A DNA stretch of 64,000 nucleotides from Hwanghaeella sp964350445 (GCA_964350445.1 CAYGKA010000022.1:1-64000); one strand, 5' to 3'; numbered from the stretch's first letter, positions 16,592-25,873 are shown. The notes: generated from the letters alone by a model not told the origin. Numbers and translations are program-made.

Positions 16592-16607
16592 TTGTTGCAT
16601 TGCAAAA
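16592..16607. promoter_or_regulatory. TTGTTGCATTGCAAAA palindrome in the DksA-like promoter region
   Basis: TTGCA and TGCAA arms flank a single T. The same 12-mer, GTTGCATTGCAA, occurs again at 48118-48129 upstream of the SulP gene. The element sits 9 bases from the proposed ATG of the DksA-like gene and about 125 bases upstream of the 85-residue gene. The TGC-rich form resembles sites of the polyhydroxybutyrate-responsive repressor PhaR, which is an inference. Confidence 0.4.
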
Positions 16608-16732
16608 TAACTGTTGAATTAGTCATACGAATTAGACATATAACTTTTTGTGCGGCGCAAAATTATTGGTAAGAAAGCCGCATTGGGAGGAAGACACGCT
16701 AACGCGACTTCGATTGAGAAGGAGGTCTTCCA

Positions 16733-16990
16733 ATGTCTGAGTTCACCAAATATCCCCTATCCAAGCAACTTCCCGAACAACCCAATCCCGAAGCGGTCGA
16801 TCCGTCTCCCTACAGGAACGATCTGTCGATGGACGACATCGCTTTCCATGTCCAACGCGGCAAGCAGCTTCATTCAAAAGCGATCCGCGGGGCGCTGTTC
16901 GCCGGTTTCTGCTCCGTCGGCAAAGCGGCTGACCGCGCTGTAACCGCGATCGGCCATGTCTTTCGCAAGGAAGGGCATTCGCCGTCCTGA
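16733..16990 (+). CDS. Small conserved-looking protein of unknown function
   Basis: This 85-residue protein opens with a Pro- and Asn-rich stretch (about 1-32) and continues with an amphipathic helical half (DDIAFHVQRGKQLHSKAIRGAL) ending in a hydrophobic patch. The helix pattern recalls very small alphaproteobacterial helical proteins, but I cannot name a family. Expression is likely strong: AAGGAGGT lies six bases before ATG 16733, one of the best ribosome sites in the window. It is divergent from the DksA-like gene. Confidence 0.7.
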   Translation: MSEFTKYPLSKQLPEQPNPEAVDPSPYRNDLSMDDIAFHVQRGKQLHSKAIRGALFAGFCSVGKAADRAVTAIGHVFRKEGHSPS

Positions 16991-17051
16991 CGAAGTCCCG
17001 GCGGGTCTGAACAACCAGCTCTGATACGGATGCCGCCCCGGACGGCTTGCC

Positions 17052-18389
17052 CTATGGCTTGCCGTCCGTCAGGGAGGGTGCCGGGATGTCGGTGCCTTCC
17101 GAGTCGCCCGGCAGATCGTCCGTCGGCTCCGTCGCCGGTTCTTCGGCGGTAAGCGCGTCTTCGGGATGTTCGATTTCGGGACTCATGGCTGCGGCAACGG
17201 ATGTCGTGCGCGGCAGGGCGACGAAATGGCTCTGTTCCTCCATCGGCAGCGCCGGCCGCCGCGTCATCCGCCAAAAGGCGAAGGCCACCATCAGGATGTG
17301 AATGCCGGCGATGGTGGTGTAGAAGCCGTTCGGGCCAAAGACCTCCATCGCAGCCGCCCCGATATTCGGGCCCAGCATCGCCCCCAAACCGTTCGTCATG
17401 ACCAGCGCGCTGCTTGCGGCCACCATCTGCTTGGGATTGAGGTAGTCGTTCGTATGCGCGATGGCGAGCGAATAGATCGGGAACGTCAAGCCGCCAGCTA
17501 TCCCGACAACGATAAAGACAAGCAGCCGATTTTCGCCGCCCAGTGTCGCCCCGAACGCCCCGATCGCCACGGCCGCGCCCGCGGTGATCGCGATCACGGT
17601 CCGGCGGTCCATGATGTCGGACATCTTGCCGATCGGCCAAGTGAACACGAACCCGCCGATGAAGATCGCGCTCATGAAAATCGAAACCTCGGCAACCGAA
17701 AGACCCTGTTGATACGCATAGGAGGGGCCCATCCCGACCATCACCCCGGCGCTGGTCCCGACCAGGAACATGGAGACCACGCCGAGCGGAGAAGCCTTGT
17801 AGAGACGGATCGGCCCCATCGTTTCGGGCGCTTCGAATTCCGGCACCCGCGCCGCCGAAACGAGGACCGGCACGACGGATAGCGAAATGAGAACGGAAAC
17901 AATGGTGAAGAGCTGGAAGTCCGCGGGGCTGTAGAGGTTCAGCAGATACTGCCCGCCGGCCAGGCCGAGCAGCGAGATGATCATGTAGATCGACAGCAAC
18001 TGGCCGCGCGTTTCGTTGGTCGCCCGGTCGTTCAGCCAGCTTTCGCAGATGATGTAGAGGCCCGCATAGCAAAGCCCCGTCAGCACCCGAATGAGGAACC
18101 AGGCGATCGGGTCGACGAAAATCGGGTAGACCAGCACGCCGAACGAGGCGAGAGACGCCAAGGCCCCGAAAACCCGGACATGGCCCACCCGCGCGACCAG
18201 CCGGGGCACGATCAACGAGCCCAGGAAGAAGCCGACGAAATAGCCGGCCATGACGAAACCGATGACCGACGTATTGAAGACTTCGAACTGAGCGCGCACC
18301 GCGACCAGCGATCCCTGCAGACCGTTGCCCACCATGATGAAGGCCAGGCCGAGGAACAACGCCCAGGCCGACTTGATGGCTTCGAACAT
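17052..18389 (-). CDS. MFS transporter, YcaD-like
   Basis: The 445-residue protein has twelve predicted spans over about residues 5-385 and a long acidic, Pro/Thr-rich cytosolic tail (about 400-445). The central motifs (GFVMAGYFVGFFLGSLIVPRL and WPIGKMSDIMDRR, cut here to recognised parts) match the YcaD/UMF family of carriers of unknown substrate. ATG 18389 has GAGGA at good spacing. The opposite strand and another frame hold long open frames here that are by-products of the codon bias. Confidence 0.85.
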   Translation of the reverse strand: MFEAIKSAWALFLGLAFIMVGNGLQGSLVAVRAQFEVFNTSVIGFVMAGYFVGFFLGSLIVPRLVARVGHVRVFGALASLASFGVLVYPIFVDPIAWFLIRVLTGLCYAGLYIICESWLNDRATNETRGQLLSIYMIISLLGLAGGQYLLNLYSPADFQLFTIVSVLISLSVVPVLVSAARVPEFEAPETMGPIRLYKASPLGVVSMFLVGTSAGVMVGMGPSYAYQQGLSVAEVSIFMSAIFIGGFVFTWPIGKMSDIMDRRTVIAITAGAAVAIGAFGATLGGENRLLVFIVVGIAGGLTFPIYSLAIAHTNDYLNPKQMVAASSALVMTNGLGAMLGPNIGAAAMEVFGPNGFYTTIAGIHILMVAFAFWRMTRRPALPMEEQSHFVALPRTTSVAAAMSPEIEHPEDALTAEEPATEPTDDLPGDSEGTDIPAPSLTDGKP

Positions 18390-18674
18390 GCCGTGTTCCT
18401 CTCTTGTCAGCCGCCCGGTGGTTTCTTGGGTGCGCCTGGTTGCCGACCTGATTCAATATGCCGGATTGTTTGCGCCAGATCGCCTGCCTGAGACTATCGC
18501 AGCGACGACTGCCTGCAATACCGCCGCGACGGATGACGGAAGGCGATTCGCGAAAGCACGCAAACCCGCTCCGCCGCGCCGCCCACCGGCAGTGTCAAAA
18601 GGTTGAAAAATCTATTTTTTTGCACGCCGGATCACCCGCTTGCACCGGATAAGGCAAAGGACTACCTAACAGCC

Positions 18675-19373
18675 ATGCTGACCGATACACACACCCTGCC
18701 TTCCGCCGCATCGCGCCCGATCCGCATTGCGCCAAGCATCCTGTCCGCGGATTTCGCAAAGCTGGGCGAGGAAATACGCGCCATCGACGACGCCGGCGCG
18801 GACTTCATCCATGTCGATGTCATGGACGGGCATTTCGTGCCCAACGTGACCATCGGGCCGCCCGTCGTGAAAGCCCTGCGCCCCCATACGGCGAAGATTT
18901 TCGACGTCCATCTGATGATTTCACCGGTCGATCCGTTCCTGGAAGCCTTCGCCGATGCGGGCGCCGACATCATCACCGTTCATCCCGAGGCAGGCCCACA
19001 TATTCACCGGACCCTGCAGGAGATCCGGCGGCTTGGGAAAAAGGCCGGGATATCGTTGAACCCGGGAACACCGGCGAAGATGATCGACTACCTTTACGAC
19101 ATGGTTGATCTGATTCTGATCATGACGGTCAATCCGGGCTTCGGCGGGCAATCCTTCATCGAGAGTCAATTGCCGAAGATAGAAGCCGTTCGGAAGCGTA
19201 TCGACAAGGAAGGCCTCGACATTCACTTGGAAGTGGACGGCGGCATCAATCCGGAAACCGCCCGTCGCGCGATCGACGCCGGGGCGGACGTCCTCGTCGC
19301 CGGGACGGCAACCTTCAAGGGCGGCCCCGCCGCCTATGCCGAAAACATCCGAAAGCTGCGTGGGGATGTCTGA
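18675..19373 (+). CDS. rpe: Ribulose-phosphate 3-epimerase
   Basis: The 232-residue product carries all family signatures: IAPSILSADFAKLGEE, the metal site HVDVMDGHFVPN, FDVHLMI, MTVNPGFGGQ and VDGGIN. It interconverts ribulose 5-phosphate and xylulose 5-phosphate in the pentose phosphate pathway. ATG 18675 fits the family N-terminus better than the longer upstream frame, though the AAGGA ribosome site is rather far. The stop overlaps the start of the heparinase-fold gene by 8 bases, so the two are translationally linked. Confidence 0.97.
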   Translation: MLTDTHTLPSAASRPIRIAPSILSADFAKLGEEIRAIDDAGADFIHVDVMDGHFVPNVTIGPPVVKALRPHTAKIFDVHLMISPVDPFLEAFADAGADIITVHPEAGPHIHRTLQEIRRLGKKAGISLNPGTPAKMIDYLYDMVDLILIMTVNPGFGGQSFIESQLPKIEAVRKRIDKEGLDIHLEVDGGINPETARRAIDAGADVLVAGTATFKGGPAAYAENIRKLRGDV

Positions 19374-21075
19374 CCGGGTGGACGATCTACCGGGATTGGG
19401 CCACCGGCGGGCGGAGAGTGCTCCCCCCAACGCCCCCGACAGACTTTGGGCGGGTTTGATATTCCGCCTCGCTCGGATGGGCCGCACCTTGCCGGGTTAC
19501 GGCGCGACGCTGGGCGACAGCGACCCGGGCGCCCTTCTGTTCCTGAACAAGTCACCATGGCGCGGCGATGCCCGGATCGGATCCACCATCCTGGGCGGTG
19601 TCTTTCCGCTGGCCGGCCAGACGGTGCGCCGGAATACGGATATCTGGTCCGAAGTCGGCGTTCGGGCATCCTGGCATTCGGCGCTTCACGGTTTCGCCTG
19701 GCTTGGCGAATTGGCCGCCGTCGGGGACGAGGCCGCGCGCCGCAAGGGCATCGGCCTGATCATGGATTGGATCGACCACAATCACGATTGGACGCCGCTT
19801 GCCTGGCATGCCCCGGTGCTGGGAACGCGGATCGCCGCCTGGCTTGCCTATTATGACTTCTTCTTCGGAACCGCCGACGAAATGGTTCAGCGCCGCGTGC
19901 GGAAAAGCCTTGCCCGCCAGGCCGTGCATCTGAGCCGCATGGCGACCCATGAATGCGATGGGGCTGACCGGATTCGCGCGCTTGTCGGCACCGTTCACGC
20001 CGCGATCTGTCTGCGCAAGCAACGGCGGCGCCTGGATGGTGCCCTGCGGACCCTTACCGGAGAACTGGACCGTCAGGTCCTGCCCGATGGCGGTCATGTC
20101 GAGCGGAACCCCTCCATTCTGGTGGAAGTCCTGCGTCAGACAGCCGAGGTGAAGAGATGCCTGACCCAGGCTCAGTTGGAGGTTCCGGCGGGGCTGCAGA
20201 CGGCGGTCGACCGGATGGCCCCGATGGTGCGGTTTCTGCGCCACGGCGATGGCGGCCTCGCGCTTTTCAACGGCAGTGTTGAAGGCGACCCATCGGAAGT
20301 GGACCGTGTTCTGCAACTGGCGGAAAGCACCGGACGGGCTTTCAGCTCTGCCCCCTATGCCGGATTCGAACGGCTTGAGGCCGGCCGCAGCCTGGTCCTC
20401 GTCGATGCGGGCGATCCGCCGCACGCGGGATGGGACGGCCATGCTCATGCGGGCGCGCTGTCCTTCGAGTTCAGCGCCGGGAAAGAGCGGTTGATCGTGA
20501 ATTGCGGCGCGACCGTTCATGACGACGACGCTTGGCGGGACGCCCAAAGATCCACCCCCGCGCATTCAACGCTTTCCCTGTCCCTGACCAATTCCAGCGC
20601 GTTGACCGAAACCGGTTTCGGCGACCGGCGCGCCCATGTGGCCGCCGAGCGCAAGGACGCGGAAGGCTGCGGTTTGGTCGAGATGCAGCATGACGGATTT
20701 GTCCGGCCCCTCGGCTTCAAGCATTTCCGGCGGATCTTCCTGAACCAGGACGGCACCGACCTGCGCGGTGAAGACCGCCTTATTCCCGCCGATCCGAACC
20801 AACCGGTCGCGCCGCGCCGGTTCGAGGTGCGTTTTCATCTGCACCCGGCGGTGCAGGCATCGCTGCTGGCAAATCACGAGGCTGCCCTGCTGCGGCTGCC
20901 GAGCGGCGCGGGTTGGCGCTTCCGGTCCGGGGGCGCGGCGATCCGCCTGGAGGACAGCATTTACATGGGCCGACGGGGCGACGCCCGCCGGTCTCAGCAA
21001 CTGGTTCTGACCGGTGAAACCAGTGAGGACGTCCGCATCGTCAAATGGGCGGTCCGCCGGGAAGCCTCGAAGTAA
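19366..21075 (+). CDS. Heparinase II/III family protein
   Basis: The 569-residue protein has the alphaproteobacterial heparinase-like layout: an N-terminal alpha/alpha toroid (about 60-320) and a C-terminal beta-sandwich with the conserved WDGHAHAGALSFEFSAG block. Although named for polysaccharide lyases, the group has no signal peptide here and may act on cell-envelope polysaccharide from the cytosol; activity is unproven. ATG 19366 overlaps the rpe stop (ATGTCTGA) and is preceded by GGGG. In many alphaproteobacteria this gene stands directly before purH, whereas here about 7 kb of polysaccharide genes separate them. Confidence 0.85.
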   Translation: MSDRVDDLPGLGHRRAESAPPNAPDRLWAGLIFRLARMGRTLPGYGATLGDSDPGALLFLNKSPWRGDARIGSTILGGVFPLAGQTVRRNTDIWSEVGVRASWHSALHGFAWLGELAAVGDEAARRKGIGLIMDWIDHNHDWTPLAWHAPVLGTRIAAWLAYYDFFFGTADEMVQRRVRKSLARQAVHLSRMATHECDGADRIRALVGTVHAAICLRKQRRRLDGALRTLTGELDRQVLPDGGHVERNPSILVEVLRQTAEVKRCLTQAQLEVPAGLQTAVDRMAPMVRFLRHGDGGLALFNGSVEGDPSEVDRVLQLAESTGRAFSSAPYAGFERLEAGRSLVLVDAGDPPHAGWDGHAHAGALSFEFSAGKERLIVNCGATVHDDDAWRDAQRSTPAHSTLSLSLTNSSALTETGFGDRRAHVAAERKDAEGCGLVEMQHDGFVRPLGFKHFRRIFLNQDGTDLRGEDRLIPADPNQPVAPRRFEVRFHLHPAVQASLLANHEAALLRLPSGAGWRFRSGGAAIRLEDSIYMGRRGDARRSQQLVLTGETSEDVRIVKWAVRREASK

Positions 21076-21081
21076 GGCCTG

Positions 21082-22344
21082 TCAAAGGCTCCAGCGCCTC
21101 AATCCCTCACCCAGATCGGCCCCGCGCCAGATACCCTTGATATCGGCTACCAAGCCGCCCGGCTTGAGTAGATCGGCCAGCCGCAAGGCGCTGAATTCCG
21201 CGTGCGGGACGGCCCCGACAACCGCGTCGTATCCGTGCGACGGCGCGTCGATCAGGTCGACGCCGTATTCGGCCTTCGTCTCCGCGACATCCGCCAACGG
21301 GTCGTAGACGCTGACCGTATGGCCGAACAGCTCAAGCGCCCGGACGACATCGATGACCTTTGAATTGCGGATATCGGGGACATTCTCCTTGAAGGTAATC
21401 CCCAATAGAAGGATTTTACCTTCCTCTATTGCCAGATCCTTGTGAATCCGTTCCGCCAGGATCGCCCCCATCGCGTCATTGATCCGGCGTCCGGACAGAA
21501 TGACGTCGGGGTCGTATCCCATCTGCTGCGCCGCATGGGAGAGATAGTAGGGATCGACGCCGATACAGTGCCCGCCGACCAGTCCCGGCTTGAAATCCAG
21601 GAAGTTCCACTTGGTCCGCGCCGCGTCCAGCACGTCATAGACCGACAGCCCCATGCGTTCAAAAATCAGGGCGATTTCGTTGACGAAGGCGATGTTGATG
21701 TCGCGCTGCGCGTTCTCGATCACTTTCGACGCCTCTGCGGTCTTGATGTCGGGCGCGATATGGATGCGGTTGCCGTTCATCGACCCGTAGATCCGGGCCA
21801 GGGCCTGGGCGACATCCGGCGTCTGTCCGGCCACAACCTTGGTAATCTTGTCGACCGTGTGAACCTTGTCGCCCGGATTGATGCGCTCCGGGGAATATCC
21901 GAGGAAAAAGTCGGTGCCGGCCTTCAACCCAGATGCGGCCTCGATCACCGGACCGCAAATGTCTTCCGTCACGCCCGGATAGACCGTGCTTTCGAAGACC
22001 GCAATTCCATCCTTGCCGATCGCCTTGCCGACCGTCTCCGCCGCTTTCCTGACCGCCGTCAGGTCCGGTTCGTTTTCGGTGGTGACCGGCGTCGGCACGG
22101 TAACGATGAAGATGTCGCGCCCCTGCAGGGCGGCGGCGTCGTCCGTTAGCCGGGCCGGGGCGGCCTGCAGCGCTTCCGACGTCAATTCATGCGTCCGGTC
22201 GAAACCGCCGGTCAGTTCCCGAATACGGGAGGTGTCGATATCGAAACCGACGACGTCGAAATCGCGCGACAGGGCCACAGCCAAGGGCAGACCTACATAA
22301 CCCAGTCCAATCACGGCGATTGTCGGGTTCTTCCAGCGATCCAT
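21082..22344 (-). CDS. tviB: Nucleotide sugar dehydrogenase, TviB/WbpO type
   Basis: The 420-residue enzyme has the UDP-sugar dehydrogenase plan: the NAD motif IAVIGLGYVGLPLA, VFESTVYPGVTE, GYSPERINPGD, the catalytic Cys in GGHCIGVDPYYLSH and GITFKENVPDIRNSK. These residues match the TviB/WbpO group that oxidises UDP-N-acetylhexosamines (UDP-GlcNAc or UDP-GalNAc) to uronic acids for surface polysaccharide. It converges on the heparinase-fold gene (6 bases apart) and diverges from the regulator gene at 22646. Confidence 0.93.
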   Translation of the reverse strand: MDRWKNPTIAVIGLGYVGLPLAVALSRDFDVVGFDIDTSRIRELTGGFDRTHELTSEALQAAPARLTDDAAALQGRDIFIVTVPTPVTTENEPDLTAVRKAAETVGKAIGKDGIAVFESTVYPGVTEDICGPVIEAASGLKAGTDFFLGYSPERINPGDKVHTVDKITKVVAGQTPDVAQALARIYGSMNGNRIHIAPDIKTAEASKVIENAQRDINIAFVNEIALIFERMGLSVYDVLDAARTKWNFLDFKPGLVGGHCIGVDPYYLSHAAQQMGYDPDVILSGRRINDAMGAILAERIHKDLAIEEGKILLLGITFKENVPDIRNSKVIDVVRALELFGHTVSVYDPLADVAETKAEYGVDLIDAPSHGYDAVVGAVPHAEFSALRLADLLKPGGLVADIKGIWRGADLGEGLRRWSL

Positions 22345-22541
22345 TCTTCACTCTCACTTCTATTGGCCGCGGCACGGGGCAGCGCGTCCCCCGGGGCTTT
22401 CATCTCAGGCGAGTTTGCGCCGAGTCGGGGGGCGTCAGGCAAGCCGGTGCACTATCCCCGCCCGTCCATCCTGTCAAATGCGGGAAAAGCGCGCCGGCCG
22501 CGCCGCCGCCGGCCGCGCCGCTCTTCAGCCCAATGCGACTC

Positions 22542-22571
22542 TTGACGTTCATGACGTGAACGCTTTATGTT
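22542..22571 (+). promoter_or_regulatory. Promoter of the regulator-antiterminator pair
   Basis: TTGACG at 22542 and TATGTT at 22566 are 18 bases apart, giving a sigma-70-like promoter with a start near 22578. It is completely covered by the 15-bp inverted repeat, a layout expected for autorepression. Confidence 0.45.
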
Positions 22572-22583
22572 CACGTCATGAAC
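22547..22583. promoter_or_regulatory. Perfect 15-bp inverted repeat operator
   Basis: GTTCATGACGTGAAC and GTTCACGTCATGAAC are exact reverse complements separated by 7 bases. Each arm is itself nearly palindromic (GTTCA and TGAAC ends), so the element can be read as two dimer sites in mirror arrangement. It lies 63 bases before the winged-helix gene and overlaps its promoter. An exact 15-bp repeat at a regulator promoter is a strong operator candidate. As RNA it could also form a hairpin, but there is no T run after it. Confidence 0.75.
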
Positions 22584-22645
22584 ACAGAGTCCCGGCCATG
22601 GCATGAAACAACATGCCGCCGGCCGATAAGGAAACACCGGATACA

Positions 22646-23326
22646 ATGACCGATCAGGCGTCCCGAAGCGTTGCCATGGATGACAGTGAGGGTGAAATCA
22701 CGCTCGGCATCCTCAATGCGGTCGAGGAGAACAGCAAGCTGACGCAACGCAGCGTCGCCGGTGATCTGGGCATCGCGCTGGGCTTGGCCAACGCCTATCT
22801 GAAACGGTGCGTCCGCAAGGGCCTGATCAAGGTTCAGCAAGTTCCGTCCAACCGCTACGCCTATTTCCTGACACCGCAGGGCTTCGCGGAGAAATCGCGT
22901 CTGACCTCGGAATATCTGACATCTTCCTTCCAGTTTTTCCGCCGCGCCAAGGTGCAATGCACCGAGATTTTGGAGGAATGCGAACGGCAGGGCGTTTTGC
23001 GGATCGGGTTGGTCGGCGTCAGCGATTTGGCCGAAATCGTCGCCCTTTCCGCCCTGGATTCGAAAGTCGAATTGGCGGGTATCGTCGATGCGTCAGTCCG
23101 AATAGACCGTTTCGCCGGCAATCCTGTCTACTCCGCCGTGGCTAAGTTGGGCAAAGTCGATGCCTTGATGGTGACCACGTTGAAGGATCCCCAGGACCGC
23201 TACGACATACTGCGCCGGGAGCATCCCGCAATACCGGTTCTGCATGTTCCTTTGCTGCGAATCAGCGATAAAGAGGCAATTGAACAAGGGTCCGATGCAA
23301 TGTCGGATTCGGAGAGGCGTCCATGA
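22646..23326 (+). CDS. Winged-helix regulator with C-terminal Rossmann-like domain
   Basis: The 226-residue protein begins with a winged-helix domain (about residues 10-85; ILNAVEENSKLTQRSVAGDLGIALGL-type, ending in a hydrophobic TPQGFAEK wing), then a second domain (about 100-215) of alternating strands and helices with VLRIGLVGVSDLAEIVALSA and LAGIVDAS, which looks like a Rossmann or CoA-binding sensor fold, similar in plan to redox regulator Rex. The ligand is unknown. It shares an ATGA overlap with the RfaH-like gene, so both are made together. It probably binds the inverted repeat over its promoter. ATG 22646 has AAGGAA upstream; 22613 is possible. Confidence 0.8.
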   Translation: MTDQASRSVAMDDSEGEITLGILNAVEENSKLTQRSVAGDLGIALGLANAYLKRCVRKGLIKVQQVPSNRYAYFLTPQGFAEKSRLTSEYLTSSFQFFRRAKVQCTEILEECERQGVLRIGLVGVSDLAEIVALSALDSKVELAGIVDASVRIDRFAGNPVYSAVAKLGKVDALMVTTLKDPQDRYDILRREHPAIPVLHVPLLRISDKEAIEQGSDAMSDSERRP

Positions 23327-23826
23327 AACGCTGGTATGTGGCACACACCAAACCAGGCGCGGAACGGCTGGCGGAGGGGAACCTCGAGCGGCAGGGATTC
23401 CACGCGTACTTGCCCCGTGCCCGGCTGCGCAAACGCGGCGCGCGGGGGCCGTCGATGGTCACGGTTCCCTTGTTCCCGCGCTACATCTTCATCCAGCTGG
23501 ACCTTGAAAACGCGCCCTGGCGTGCGGTGAACAGCACCTATGGAATCAGTAAGATGGTCTCGTTCGGTGAGCGCCCGGCGCATATCGATGACGCCGTGAT
23601 CGCGGAGATCCGCAAACGCGAAGCGGAAGACGGTATCGTGCCGCTGACCGACTTGGTTTCGTTCAAGTCGGGCGAAGCTGTGGAAATCACCCACGGCGCC
23701 TTCAGCGACCGGACGGGAATTTTCAAATGCCGCTCGGACAAGGAGCGCGTCGTTGTCTTGTTGAACTTGCTCGGCAGGGACCTGTCCGTGACGGTCGAGC
23801 AGGATTTCATCCAGAAAGTCGCTTGA
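23323..23826 (+). CDS. RfaH/NusG-like transcription antiterminator
   Basis: The 167-residue protein has an N-terminal NGN domain (about 1-100: KRWYVAHTKPGAERLAEGNL and PLFPRYIFIQLD) and a C-terminal KOW-like domain (GEAVEITHGAFSDRTGIF). RfaH-type specialised NusG paralogues keep RNA polymerase processive through long polysaccharide operons. Its position, coupled by ATGA to a regulator and 100 bases ahead of sugar-polymer genes, supports that role. No ops-like recruitment element could be recognised. Confidence 0.88.
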   Translation: MKRWYVAHTKPGAERLAEGNLERQGFHAYLPRARLRKRGARGPSMVTVPLFPRYIFIQLDLENAPWRAVNSTYGISKMVSFGERPAHIDDAVIAEIRKREAEDGIVPLTDLVSFKSGEAVEITHGAFSDRTGIFKCRSDKERVVVLLNLLGRDLSVTVEQDFIQKVA

Positions 23827-23928
23827 GCCTGAGGGCTCCACCTGCCGCCCCACGCCGCCGGAGTCAAAGCGGCCCATCGCTTGGTTTCGGTTCTGGTCCC
23901 GTTCCGCAACGCGGGCTATAAGCGGCCC

Positions 23929-24939
23929 ATGTCGACCGCCTATCTTCCAGACGCCCTGTTGGGCCTAGCCGCCTTCGCCACCAGTTGCCTCGGCGTGCGG
24001 ATGCTGATCGGCTATCTGACCAAGAAAGCCATTCTGGACCATCCGGTCGGGCGGTCGAGCCATAGCACGCCGACGCCGCGCGGGGGCGGTCTCGCCGTTT
24101 CCGCGGCCATCCTCGCAGCCTGGATCGCGATCCATTTTATCACCCCGGTGGCCGGAACCGTCTTCCTTATCGCCGCCGCGGGTCTGCTCGCCGTCGTTTC
24201 CTGGCGCGACGACGTCCGCTCTCTGTCGGCGGGGCTGCGCCTTGGCATTCAATCCGTCGCGGTGGCAGTCGGGCTACTCTGGCTCACGGGGCAGGGATTG
24301 GTCTTCCAAGGTTTCCTTCCGGGATGGCTCGACCTCTTCCTCTCCGCCTTGTTATGGCTGGGCTTCCTCAATTTCTTCAATTTCATGGACGGTATCGACG
24401 GTATTTCCGCCGTCGAAGCGGGGGCCATCGCATTGGGCCTCTGTCTGATTGCCTATCTGCGTCTGGATAGCGGACTGACGCGCGATGATGGGCCCTATCC
24501 GTTAGTCATCCTCGCCGCTGCGGCGGGCTTCGCCATATGGAACTGGTATCCGGCGCGGATCTTCCTGGGCGATGTCGGCAGCATTCCGCTCGGCTTCCTG
24601 CTCGGCGCCCTGCTCCTGGGCCTCGCCGCACGCGGCAGTTGGGCCCCGGCGGTCATTCTGCCGCTATATTACCTGACCGATGCCGGGTTGACCTTGGCCC
24701 GTCGCGCGCTGCGCGGTGAGGCGGTCTGGCGGGCCCACAAGGAGCATTTCTATCAACGCGCCGTGCAGCGAGGCCTGAGTCACGCGCAAGTAAGCACCGC
24801 GATTCTTGCCGCCAATATCGTTCTCGTCGCCTTGGCCTTCGTCGCGGCGGACTATCCCCTGCCCTGTCTGGCCGGGGCGGCCATAACGACCGCCCTTCTT
24901 CTGCTCTGGATGGTGAAATGGCCGGCCGCGTCCTCCTGA
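23929..24939 (+). CDS. Polyprenyl-phosphate sugar-1-phosphate transferase (MraY/WecA family)
   Basis: The 336-residue protein has about ten membrane spans and the family blocks: DHPVGRSSHSTPTPRGGGLAV at the first cytosolic loop, FFNFMDGIDGISAVE with the catalytic aspartates, and ARIFLGDVGSIPLGFLLG, plus a cytosolic HKEHFYQRAVQRG segment that matches WbpL/WecA-type enzymes. It moves a HexNAc-1-phosphate from UDP-sugar to undecaprenyl phosphate, the first step of an O-antigen-like or exopolysaccharide repeat. Start ATG 23929 is preferred to a TTG further upstream. It overlaps the next gene by 22 bases. Confidence 0.9.
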   Translation: MSTAYLPDALLGLAAFATSCLGVRMLIGYLTKKAILDHPVGRSSHSTPTPRGGGLAVSAAILAAWIAIHFITPVAGTVFLIAAAGLLAVVSWRDDVRSLSAGLRLGIQSVAVAVGLLWLTGQGLVFQGFLPGWLDLFLSALLWLGFLNFFNFMDGIDGISAVEAGAIALGLCLIAYLRLDSGLTRDDGPYPLVILAAAAGFAIWNWYPARIFLGDVGSIPLGFLLGALLLGLAARGSWAPAVILPLYYLTDAGLTLARRALRGEAVWRAHKEHFYQRAVQRGLSHAQVSTAILAANIVLVALAFVAADYPLPCLAGAAITTALLLLWMVKWPAASS

Positions 24940-25832
24940 CCGGGGCGACAGGGTTCGTCGGAACCTATCTCGCCCCCATCCTGCGCGAGCGGGGCTTCAC
25001 CGTGGATGCGGTGGGCCGCGCCGACACCGGACCACTGGGCCCGAACACCGATTGGCGGCCCTTCCTGCAGGAAGACACATCTGCCATCATCCATCTGGCG
25101 GGCCGCGCCCATGTGATGCGGGAGGAAGACGGCGACCCCGTCGCCGCCTATGACCGTGTCAACCGCGGCGCAACGCTGGCCCTGGCGGAGCAGGCCATGC
25201 GGGCCGGCATCAAGCGTTTCGTCTATGTCAGTTCCGTCAAGGCCATGGGCGAACAGGGGCTGGACCTGAACCCGTCCATGCCGCCCTTGCCGTCGGACCC
25301 TTACGGAGAGAGCAAACTGGCCGCGGAACAGGGACTGATCGCGTTCGGCAGTGACCTCGACACCGTCATCTTGCGCCCGCCGCTGGTTTACGGGCCCGGC
25401 GTGAAGGCGAACTTCCTGGCGCTGCTGAAGGTCGTCGACAGAGGCATTCCCTTGCCGCTCGGCATGGTCCGCAACCGCCGCAGCCTGATTTCCCTGCGCA
25501 ATTTGAGCGACGCGTTGATCTTCGCCCTCGACTGCGCGCCGGGCATCTATTGCCCGACAGACGACACGCCGATTTCCACGCCCGACCTGATCGCGGGCCT
25601 GGGCCGAGCGCTTGGCACACGTCCGATACTGCTTCCGATTCCGGTTTGGATGCTGAAGGCGCTTGGCGCCGTGCTGGGCCGGTCGGCGATGATCGACCGG
25701 CTGACCGGCGACCTGACCTTCAGCGGTTGGCCGCCCGGTTGGTCGCCGCCGCAGTCCGCGCCGGAAGGTTTTGCTGAAGTCGCCGGGTGGTACCGCGCCC
25801 GGCCGGCGAAAGGCGCCGATGCCGGGAATTGA
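24918..25832 (+). CDS. NAD-dependent sugar epimerase/dehydratase (WbpV-like SDR)
   Basis: The 304-residue extended SDR has the Rossmann motif VLLTGATGFVGTYL, the serine strand FVYVSSVKAMGEQG and the YxxxK pair in DPYGESKLAAE. Sequence style is that of WbpV/WbpK, which work on UDP-GlcNAc- or UDP-QuiNAc-type sugars beside WecA-like transferases. It probably makes or tailors the nucleotide sugar used by the upstream transferase. The start overlaps that gene by 22 bases, so the two are linked in translation. Confidence 0.88.
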   Translation: MAGRVLLTGATGFVGTYLAPILRERGFTVDAVGRADTGPLGPNTDWRPFLQEDTSAIIHLAGRAHVMREEDGDPVAAYDRVNRGATLALAEQAMRAGIKRFVYVSSVKAMGEQGLDLNPSMPPLPSDPYGESKLAAEQGLIAFGSDLDTVILRPPLVYGPGVKANFLALLKVVDRGIPLPLGMVRNRRSLISLRNLSDALIFALDCAPGIYCPTDDTPISTPDLIAGLGRALGTRPILLPIPVWMLKALGAVLGRSAMIDRLTGDLTFSGWPPGWSPPQSAPEGFAEVAGWYRARPAKGADAGN

Positions 25833-25873
25833 GGTCGCTTGCCGCGCAACGCGGGGGTAAGTATGAACAGACC

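Noticed and set aside
16870..18456. A 528-codon open frame on the minus strand over the YcaD-like MFS gene
   Set aside because: It lies in a different frame of the same strand as a clear transporter; its translation is Arg/Gly/Asp-rich without domains, which is normal for GC-rich codon bias.
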